Source: Thermoplasmata archaeon
Lineage (GTDB): Archaea; Thermoplasmatota; Thermoplasmata; Halarchaeoplasmatales; Halarchaeoplasmataceae
Reading direction: 5' to 3'
DNA: 36,013 bases
Assembly (NCBI GenBank): GCA_003555395.1
Contig: PWHU01000142.1
Location: 1 to 36,013 of the forward strand
Numbering within the stretch: position 1 is the first letter of the stretch; every line of letters starts with the position of its first letter. A model generated the notes under the pieces. That model ran no database searches, was not told the DNA's origin, and was given only the letters and a program-made list of their open reading frames with translations. The position numbers and the translations under genes were made by a program. This document shows positions 1 through 7,184 of the stretch, one piece after another.

Positions 1-1960
1 CCCTCTTCTCTTTTATCTCTTCTTCAGAGTCTTCTACCCATCTTTCCCTTTCTCCTATCTCTCTCTCTCTCTGACTAAGTTCGGTTCTCACGGCTTCTAT
101 ATCCGCCCACTCCTCTTCAACTTCTTTTTTATCTTCTTCTAAAGCTCTCTCCACCTCGACCAAGTCATTCTTCCTCTCTTCGATCTCTGCTTTCTCTTCT
201 TCAAGCTCCTCTCTCCCCTTCAATATCTGTTCTCTTTTTTCCTTTAAACGCGACGCTTTCTCTTTCAGCTTCTTTTTCTTACTTTTAAGGATCTCCCATT
301 TTTCCTCCATCATGGCCTTCTTTTCTTCTATCTCATCTTGAGAGGCTTCTACCCATCTTTCCCTTTCTCCTACTTCTCTCTCTCTCTGATTCAATTCGGT
401 TCTTACGGCTTCTATATCGGCCCACTCCTCCTCTATCTCCTTTTTATCCTCTTCTAAAGCAGCCTCTCTTTCGACCAAGTCCTTCTTCTTCTCCTCGATG
501 TCTGCCTTCTCCTCTTCAATCTCTTTCCACCTTTCGTCGATCCTTTTCCTTTTTTCTTCTAATTCCGCATTCTCTTCGTTGATCTCTTCTCTCTCCTTCT
601 CCAATCGCTTTTCTTTTTCCAAAAGGTCCGATTCTTTTCTTTCCAGCTCTTCAAGTTCCTCTTGAAGAGATTTTTCTTTCTCTCGGATCTCCTCATCTAG
701 AGCCATTAACGGCCCTTCTCTTCTCTCCAACTCCAATTCCCTTTCTTCTAATCTCGTCCTTTTTTCTTCGAGGTCGGCCCTCTCTTGATCTATCTGTTCT
801 CTCTCTTCATCCAATTCGTCCCTCTCGCGCTCTAATTCCGCTTTCCTTTCTTCTAACTCCTCTCTATCTTCCTCCAAGCTCTTTTCTTCTTCTAAAATAT
901 ACGATTCCTTTTTTTTCACCTCATCCCATCTCTCATCGATCATCACTTTATTATCTTCTATCTCTTTTTCAGAGGATTCTACGGCTTTTTCTCTTTCTTC
1001 CAATGATTCTTTTAGGGCGTTAAGTTCGGACCTCTCTGCACTTATCTCCTTTTTCTTCTCCCTCAACACATTCTGTCTTTCGTCCAATTCCCCTTCTCTT
1101 TCATCTAGCTCTGCTTCTATTTCATCTAACTCTGCTTTCTTATTTTCCAACCCGGAACGTTCTTTATCTAGTTCTTCCTCTCTCTCACTCAATATTTTTT
1201 CTTTTTCTAACAGATCAGATTCCTTATCCTCAAGCTCTTTTCTTTTCCTATCTAGTTCTTCTTGCTCCGCTTGAAGAGATTGGTCTTTCTCCTGAAGCTC
1301 TTTATCCAAAGCCCTCAAGGGTCCTTCTCTTCGGTCCAATCTTCTTCTTTGTTCTTCTATTTCCGTATTCTTAGCCTCTATATCGGCCCATTCCGCATCT
1401 ATCTGCTCCCGCTCTTCATCCAAAGCCTTTTCTCTCTCTTCTAATTCTTTTCTTAGGCTCTCGAATTCCGCCTTCTTTTCTTCCAATTCTTCTTTCTCTT
1501 TCGTTATCTCTTCCCTTTTCTCGTCCAATCTACTTTCTTCTTCTAAAATATTCGACTCTCTCTTTTCAAGTTCTTCGCGTTCCTCTCGAAGAGCCTCTTC
1601 TTTCTCTTGAAGCTCTTTATCCAAAGCCATCAAAGGCCCTTCTCTTTCGTCCAATCTTCTTTCTCTTTCTTCAAGTTGCGTGTTCGTATCCTCTATATCT
1701 GCCCATTCCGCATCTATCTGCTCCCGCTCTTTATCCAAAGCCTTTTCTCTCTCTTCTAATTCTTTTCTTAGGCTCTCGAATTCTGCCTTCTTTTCTTCCA
1801 ATTCTTCTTTCTCTTCCGTTATCTCTTCCCTTTTCTCGTCCAATCTACTTTCTTCTTCTAAAATATCCGACTCTCTCTTTTCAAGTTCTTCGCGTTCCTC
1901 TTGAAGAGCCTCTTCTCTCTCCTGAAGCTCTTTATCCAAAGCCATCAAAGGCCCTTCCCT
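1..1960 (-). repeat. 315-bp (105 aa, 15 heptads) internal coding repeats in the coiled-coil gene
   Basis: cttctaccca at 31 and 346 (315); tatatc[c/g]gcccac at 98 and 413 (315); tatatc.gcccattcc at 1379 and 1694 (315); cc.ttc.c after 'aaagcc.tcaa' at 1323, 1638 and 1953 (315 each). Other spacings are 315 multiples plus or minus 21 or 42 bp. Confidence 0.85.
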
Positions 1961-2389
1961 TCTCTCCAATTCTAATTTTTTTTCTTCAAGTTGCGCTCGT
2001 TCATTCTCGATTTCCTCCCATCCATGGTCTATCCGCTCTTTCTTTTCCTTCAGAAATCTTTCTCTCTCATCCAACTCTTCTTTCCTATCATGGAGCTCTT
2101 TTTTTCTTTGATCTAGATGGGATTTTCTTTTTTCCACCCTGGATCGATCCATCTCGATCTCATCTTTTTTTTCTTCTAGATTTCGCTCTTTTTCTTCCAG
2201 CTCTTCTTTCAACGTTTCGAGCTCTTTTTCCCTCCCCTTCACATCAGATTCCCTTTTCCTGAGGGTTGCGCCCCATCTCTTCAAACGAGTTTCTTCTTGT
2301 TCAAGCTCTTCCTCCCGCTCCTGCAGCTTTTTTTTGAGTTTTTCAAGGTAAGACTCGGATTCGTCATACATCGGACCTTTTGGTGTCAA
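1..2389 (-). CDS. giant coiled-coil protein (Glu/Lys/Arg-rich), C-terminus truncated by window edge
   Basis: Minus-strand frame reads MTPKGPMYDESESYLEKLKKKLQEREEELEQEETRLKRWGATLRKRESDVKGREKELETLKEELEEKERNLEEKKDEIEMDRS...; no stop seen at sampled positions down to base 1, so it is absent from the ORF track. TTG start at 2389 with AGGAGG upstream (alternative ATG at 2371). Internal 315-bp repeat. Confidence 0.85.
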   Translation of the reverse strand, partial: MTPKGPMYDESESYLEKLKKKLQEREEELEQEETRLKRWGATLRKRESDVKGREKELETLKEELEEKERNLEEKKDEIEMDRSRVEKRKSHLDQRKKELHDRKEELDERERFLKEKKERIDHGWEEIENERAQLEEKKLELERREGPLMALDKELQEREEALQEEREELEKRESDILEEESRLDEKREEITEEKEELEEKKAEFESLRKELEEREKALDKEREQIDAEWADIEDTNTQLEERERRLDEREGPLMALDKELQEKEEALREEREELEKRESNILEEESRLDEKREEITKEKEELEEKKAEFESLRKELEEREKALDEEREQIDAEWADIEAKNTEIEEQRRRLDRREGPLRALDKELQEKDQSLQAEQEELDRKRKELEDKESDLLEKEKILSEREEELDKERSGLENKKAELDEIEAELDEREGELDERQNVLREKKKEISAERSELNALKESLEEREKAVESSEKEIEDNKVMIDERWDEVKKKESYILEEEKSLEEDREELEERKAELERERDELDEEREQIDQERADLEEKRTRLEERELELERREGPLMALDEEIREKEKSLQEELEELERKESDLLEKEKRLEKEREEINEENAELEEKRKRIDERWKEIEEEKADIEEKKKDLVEREAALEEDKKEIEEEWADIEAVRTELNQREREVGERERWVEASQDEIEEKKAMMEEKWEILKSKKKKLKEKASRLKEKREQILKGREELEEEKAEIEERKNDLVEVERALEEDKKEVEEEWADIEAVRTELSQREREIGERERWVEDSEEEIKEKR

Positions 2390-2512
2390 ATGATAATTCC
2401 TCCTATTGGATAATCTAGAGGGCCTTAAGGATTTCTTCAATTTATTCTATACCTATTATAAGTAACTTATTGCTGTTACTCTTTAATAGATATCCTAAGA
2501 TTCAAATAATCT

Positions 2513-2708
2513 ATAGTGGAACTCGTAACTTCTTTTAGGAAAGTAGACTTTCCTAAGACATGAGGAATCTATTGATTCCTCAGTGTTTTGAACTAAGTTA
2601 CGAGCTCCACTGATAGTCAAAGACCCTCCAAGGGAACAAAATTTATTTTGTGACCAAGAGGAATTGACCTAATTCCTCGTGAGTACAAAAAGTCGGGTCA
2701 TTGACTAT
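2513..2708. other. two tandem three-way-junction inverted-repeat structures (candidate structured ncRNA, leader or DNA element)
   Basis: A: closing stem 2515-2531/2595-2611 (16 of 17 pair) enclosing hairpins 2533-2543/2548-2558 and 2561-2569/2574-2582. B: closing stem 2613-2626/2695-2708 (13 of 14 pair) enclosing hairpins 2636-2641/2646-2651 and 2658-2665/2671-2678. Confidence 0.7.
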
Positions 2709-2807
2709 AAATGGTATTAAACAAATATGGGGTGCATAAATATATCTTTTTAAAATCCTAAGTTACCCTTCCCAACAATCTATAAAATATAAAAGGAGTA
2801 AACACTA

Positions 2808-3983
2808 TTGTATCTTGATAAGATGGATCTGAACGGATTACGAATTTTAGATATGACGAGGCTTTTACCCGGTCCCTACGCTACTATGCTGATGGCCGAC
2901 CTTGGAGCGGAGGTCATCAAGATAGAGGAGCCTGATAAAGGTGATCACGCACGTAGCATGGAACCTCTCATAAAAGGAGAGGGAGCACCTTTTCTGATGC
3001 TGAACCGGAACAAAAGATCCATCGAGATAGATCTGAAAAAAGAAAGTGGTAATGAGATATTCTTAAAACTTGCGAGAGACGCTGACGTTATATTCGAGCA
3101 GTTCCGCCCAGGGGTGGTAAAAAAACTGGGAGTAGATTATAAAACCGTAAAAAAGGTGAACCCTGATATAATTTACTGTTCGCTTTCCGGTTACGGCCAA
3201 ACAGGTCCTTTGAAAGATAAAGGCGGACACGATCTCAATTACGCTTCGGAGGGCGGCCTGATAGATTTAACTCGCTCTATGAACCGCGAACCCGCCATCC
3301 CCGGCTTCCCTATCTCAGTAATGACCGCCGGACTCTTTTCCGCCTTTTCTATAATCAGCGCTGTTTTGGACAGAGAAATGAATGATTCTGGTGGAGAGTT
3401 CATCGATATATCGATCTTAGACTGCTTGATCTCGCTCTCTGCCGGAATAGCTTGGAAATCTCTGCTTAAAGGCAAAACTCCAAGAGCAAGAGAAACGGTA
3501 CTGACCGGGGCCTATCCGTTCTATGATATCTATGAGACCAAAGACGGGAGGTACGTGAGCCTAGCCGCCTATGAAAAGAAATATTGGGAAAACTTCTGCG
3601 ACCTGATAGATAAGGAAGAACTGAAAGACGAGCAATTTTCTGAAAGAGAAGAGGTGAAAAAGATACTGAGAGAGGAATTTAAAAACAAAAAATTCGAAGA
3701 GTGGAAAATTTTAGCGGAGGAAAACGACGTGATGCTCTCTCCCGTAAATAACCTGACAGAAGTTTTCAAAAGCTTCCATGTACGGGAAAGAGAAATGCTC
3801 GGCTCGTTGGCTTTCGACGGAGAATATATCGGGCAGATCGGCTTCCCTGCAGAGTCCGATAAGGAGATAGACGAATTCAAGAGTCCTCCACCCAAGAAGG
3901 GTGAAAACGCATATGAAATCTTGATAGAAGCGGGTTACACGGAAGAAGAGATAGAGGAATTCAGGAGGGAAAAAGTGATTTGA
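2808..3983 (+). CDS. CaiB/BaiF family CoA-transferase (type III)
   Basis: LNGLRILDMTRLLPGPYATMLMADLGAEVIKIEEP..GDHAR, LNRNKRSIEIDLKKESG, VIFEQFRPGVVKKLGVDY family motifs. TTG start with ggag 9 nt upstream. Confidence 0.9.
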   Translation: MYLDKMDLNGLRILDMTRLLPGPYATMLMADLGAEVIKIEEPDKGDHARSMEPLIKGEGAPFLMLNRNKRSIEIDLKKESGNEIFLKLARDADVIFEQFRPGVVKKLGVDYKTVKKVNPDIIYCSLSGYGQTGPLKDKGGHDLNYASEGGLIDLTRSMNREPAIPGFPISVMTAGLFSAFSIISAVLDREMNDSGGEFIDISILDCLISLSAGIAWKSLLKGKTPRARETVLTGAYPFYDIYETKDGRYVSLAAYEKKYWENFCDLIDKEELKDEQFSEREEVKKILREEFKNKKFEEWKILAEENDVMLSPVNNLTEVFKSFHVREREMLGSLAFDGEYIGQIGFPAESDKEIDEFKSPPPKKGENAYEILIEAGYTEEEIEEFRREKVI

Positions 3984-4135
3984 AAGAGGGAGGGGACTGA
4001 CCGGCCCAAAACAAAAATCTCTAGCGAGGGAGACCTGAGGGGCCGATCAGCTCTCCGGTCGGAAATTATGCAACTTCTTTTTAAAAGTTATCATAATTTA
4101 TCAAATCTTATTTTTTCCTTCCACAGAGTAAGTCG

Positions 4136-4171
4136 ATTGTATAACAATACAATAGTTGTATGATAATACAA
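4136..4171. promoter_or_regulatory. tandem palindromes ATTGTAT-AACA-ATACAAT and TTGTAT-GATA-ATACAA (candidate operators)
   Basis: Perfect dyads at 4136-4153 and 4156-4171, centres 19 bp apart, immediately upstream of a TATA-like tatataaaaa at about 4177. Confidence 0.6.
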
Positions 4172-4176
4172 ATATC

Positions 4177-4195
4177 TATATAAAAATGTTTATAA
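4177..4195 (+). promoter_or_regulatory. TATA-like promoter element of the pha operon
   Basis: tatataaaaatgtttataaa located 55-73 bp upstream of ATG 4250. Confidence 0.4.
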
Positions 4196-4208
4196 AGGGT
4201 TAATATAA

Positions 4209-4226
4209 TGTTACAGTTGCGTAACA
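4209..4226. promoter_or_regulatory. palindrome TGTTAC-agttgc-GTAACA in the pha leader
   Basis: Perfect 6-bp dyad with a 6-nt spacer between the TATA-like element and ATG 4250. Confidence 0.45.
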
Positions 4227-4249
4227 ACCTCTAGCGAGGGAGATCAAAC

Positions 4250-5467
4250 ATGAACGAAAAAGAAGCACCTATCGAGAAGTATGTTAGAGTATACGATGAA
4301 GCACAGGATAACGAAGAATGCAAGTGTAATATGGTCGAATCCATGCTGAAAGACGAGATGCTGACGCTGGCAGAGCGGAACGGGATCGAAGTCAGCAGTG
4401 CATCGACGAAGGATGAGATCGCAGAGAAACTTGTGAAGCCGGAAATCTATGAGGATATAGTAGAAAAGAAAGAAGAACGTCCGTCCGTGAAAAGGGAAAC
4501 CGAAGAGCGGAAGAGAAGCGACGAACCACAGGAAGAACCGGAACCCATCGGGATGAACTTTTTAAGCTCTATTTCCGAGATATTCTCCGGGCCGTCCGTT
4601 ACGGGCTATAGAAAGACGAGCGAATTATGGCTCGATGGAATCCAAAGCACCCAAGAGAATCTTAAAAGGGTCACGGACGACCAACTGGACAAATGGAAAA
4701 AGATCGAGAACGAATGGACTGAAAGAGCTTTAGATTTCCAGGAACAGATAGACGTAGTTAGAAAGAATTCAAGCCTTCCGGCAGAGGAAACGAAAGAACT
4801 TTCGGTGATCTGGAGAAATTTCTACAACAAGATGGCCGCCAGGATGACAAGACTCGGAGAACAGACGAGAGAAGTGCAGGAATCATTGAAGGAGATAACG
4901 GAAGAATACGCGGATAGAGCGGAAGAGACCTTGAGCGAAGGCACTGATCCAAGAGATTTCGGTAAACTGTTCGGTTTGTGGTCCGATTTTTCAGAAGACA
5001 TGAGAAAAGAGATGAAGGACTCGATCGAAGACTACGTAGCGGACTACGAAGAGTTCGTTGAAACATGGGACAAATTCTCCAAGAAAACAGACGATCTCTT
5101 GGAGGATCTCCAGGAAGAGCAAGAGGCTCAAGTCGAAGAACTCTATGAACGATGGAACTCAAATTTCGATCAAATAGAGGGGTACGTCCGAGAAGATTAC
5201 CAAAAATACAAAGATTCGTACGAATCATTCCTAAAACAGATAGAAGAACAGAACACTAGGCTGACAGAGATAGCTTTCGAGATGGCAGAAGAGATGGAAG
5301 AGAACTATTCTAACATACTAGAAGGCTACATTGAAACGGTCAACAGGGGATATGAAAATCTATTCACCATGCCCGGCCTTTCCGCCTATAGGACTCGAAA
5401 AGAAAATGATGTGAAAGACTTAAAAGAGAGAGTAAAAAGATTAGAAGAAAAAATGGAGGAGGATTGA
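4250..5467 (+). CDS. phasin/PhaE-like granule-associated protein with SAP/Rho-N-like N-terminal segment
   Basis: First gene of the pha operon. Amphipathic helical body, C-terminal leucine-zipper-like VKDLKERVKRLEEKMEED. N-terminal MLKDEMLTLAERNGIEVSSASTKDEIAEKLV resembles Rho-N/SAP-type helix-extended-loop-helix. Confidence 0.6.
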   Translation: MNEKEAPIEKYVRVYDEAQDNEECKCNMVESMLKDEMLTLAERNGIEVSSASTKDEIAEKLVKPEIYEDIVEKKEERPSVKRETEERKRSDEPQEEPEPIGMNFLSSISEIFSGPSVTGYRKTSELWLDGIQSTQENLKRVTDDQLDKWKKIENEWTERALDFQEQIDVVRKNSSLPAEETKELSVIWRNFYNKMAARMTRLGEQTREVQESLKEITEEYADRAEETLSEGTDPRDFGKLFGLWSDFSEDMRKEMKDSIEDYVADYEEFVETWDKFSKKTDDLLEDLQEEQEAQVEELYERWNSNFDQIEGYVREDYQKYKDSYESFLKQIEEQNTRLTEIAFEMAEEMEENYSNILEGYIETVNRGYENLFTMPGLSAYRTRKENDVKDLKERVKRLEEKMEED

Positions 5468-5471
5468 AAAA

Positions 5472-6299
5472 ATGGCAGATCGAAAGAACATATTCGAATC
5501 TATGAGGTACCTTTCAGACATAGATTACAGTGGGTTCACCAACATGTTGGAACAACAGGAAAGATATATGAAGACTTTCAACCAGATGATGGGGGAGTCC
5601 GCTGATTTTGGAAAGGACGTTAAAGGATTGGTCGAACAGAACAACGAGCAGTACGAGAGACTGAAAAACATATGGGTGGATTTCTCTGACATCTCAGAAG
5701 ATATGATAGAGAAAAATATCGGCGAAGAATATTCAGAGGCTTTCATGGAATACAACGAAAAGATAAGAGATGATTTGAAAACACTCGTAGAATCCAGCCA
5801 AAAGGACGCCGAAGAACTCTATTCGGCTTGGACAGGGATAACGGAAAGTTTGTTCCAGGGAATCAAAGCAGGAACGGGCCCGAATCCGGATGATGTAGTT
5901 GAAGCGGTAGCGGATTTTCAACAGACCGCTCTTCATGTAGCCACGAGAAACATGGAGGATAATCAGGAATCTATGAAGAACTTACGGGAACTACTCGATG
6001 ATCTCGGAGACGACCTGAACAAGCAGATGAAAGAAAACGTTGACACTACTAACGAACGTTACGGGAAATTCATAGAAGATTGGATGAACAGTGTCGATAA
6101 GATGCAGGATACCGTTGAGGAATACATGGAAGAGATGGAAAAAAATTACTTTTCCTCGCTCGAACCGTATTTCGGTAAGAGGTCGGTGATGCCCCTTTTC
6201 CCATGGGTGCCAAACCGGCGGTTGAGAGAATACGAGAGCGAGATAGAAGAGCTAAAGGAGAAAATAGAAGAACTCGAAAAGAAGTTAGAAGATGGGTAA
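5472..6299 (+). CDS. phasin/PhaE-like protein
   Basis: Helical protein with repeated W-x-x-F/D segments, YFGKRSVMPLFPWVP and C-terminal coiled coil EYESEIEELKEKIEELEKKLEDG; starts 4 nt after the preceding gene. Confidence 0.6.
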   Translation: MADRKNIFESMRYLSDIDYSGFTNMLEQQERYMKTFNQMMGESADFGKDVKGLVEQNNEQYERLKNIWVDFSDISEDMIEKNIGEEYSEAFMEYNEKIRDDLKTLVESSQKDAEELYSAWTGITESLFQGIKAGTGPNPDDVVEAVADFQQTALHVATRNMEDNQESMKNLRELLDDLGDDLNKQMKENVDTTNERYGKFIEDWMNSVDKMQDTVEEYMEEMEKNYFSSLEPYFGKRSVMPLFPWVPNRRLREYESEIEELKEKIEELEKKLEDG

Positions 6300-6337
6300 A
6301 ACCACCTTCCATTTTTTATTTATAAGGAGGCAGTATA

Positions 6338-7165
6338 ATGGAAGAAGATGTATCATATGAAGATTTAAGAGAACAATTTGTTTCGGCTTGGGAAAAGTTT
6401 TACGAAGAGATGGAAGAATATATGGAAGAGTTAGAGAATCAGAACGCGGAGATCTACGAAGAGATGTACAAGCAGTGGAGAGAATACACGGATAACATAT
6501 CTAGCCAGCAGAAGGCTATCGACGGCTTAGAGTCTTATGCGTCTATGACCGAGATGTTCAATAATTGGGTAAAGATCTCCCAGAACTTTAGAGATATGGT
6601 TGAAGAGAACATAGAAGGAGATCTCCCACCGAATTTCAAAAACATCTATTCGGATTACATGGATAACGTGCGTGACGTTTTGACCGATGCGATAAACCAG
6701 ACCTTGGAAAAACAGCGAAAAGAACAGGAAAATCTTTACGACCTCTGGATAGATGCATGGTCTCAGATGGCCGGTGAAGAGGAAGAGGTACCTCAGATAT
6801 TCAAGATCGTCCAAGAAAATTGGATGGATTCTTATTCCAACCTTTTCAATATTTGGCAGGAGGGGCTTCAAGAAGAGAAAACAGAGGACCTATTCAAAAA
6901 GAGCCAAAACGAGATGATCAAGTCGGCGTCAGAAGCGATGCAGGAACTCATCAGTTCCGAACCCTACGCACAGCTGCAGGGTTCCTATATAGATAACATA
7001 CTCGATACGAAGATCACACAGCAGGAGTTGATGAACACCTATCTTGAGTCCATGAGCTTACCCTCTAGAGAGGATATGTTGAAGATATACGAGTCTATCC
7101 ACGAGTTGACCTCACGGGTCAGAGAAGTCGAGAGGAGATTGGACGATCTACCTATAGAAGAATGA
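6338..7165 (+). CDS. phaE: PHA synthase subunit PhaE
   Basis: Directly upstream of phaC; C-terminal NTYLESMSLPSREDMLKIYESIHELTSRVREVERRLDDL resembles the PhaE C-terminal signature (LxLPxRxEhxxhxxxhhELxxxVRxLxRxL). Confidence 0.75.
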   Translation: MEEDVSYEDLREQFVSAWEKFYEEMEEYMEELENQNAEIYEEMYKQWREYTDNISSQQKAIDGLESYASMTEMFNNWVKISQNFRDMVEENIEGDLPPNFKNIYSDYMDNVRDVLTDAINQTLEKQRKEQENLYDLWIDAWSQMAGEEEEVPQIFKIVQENWMDSYSNLFNIWQEGLQEEKTEDLFKKSQNEMIKSASEAMQELISSEPYAQLQGSYIDNILDTKITQQELMNTYLESMSLPSREDMLKIYESIHELTSRVREVERRLDDLPIEE

Positions 7166-7184
7166 AAAGTGATAGGGTGTTCAT

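Noticed and set aside
1262-1904. + strand Ser/Leu/Phe-rich ORFs (1262-1444, 1680-1904) over the coiled-coil gene
   Set aside because: Antisense shadows of a repetitive Glu/Lys-rich minus-strand gene; composition is that of a reverse-frame artefact.
1-1960. Regularly spaced repeats considered as CRISPR or satellite array
   Set aside because: Period 315 bp, in-frame, diverged at synonymous positions, no short identical repeats with unique spacers; explained by protein heptad repeats.
2513-2708. Interpreting the twin three-way junctions as tRNA, RNase P RNA or SRP RNA
   Set aside because: No T-loop GGTTCGAATCC, no acceptor/anticodon layout, and no conserved RNase P or SRP sequence signatures recognised; left as an unassigned structured element.
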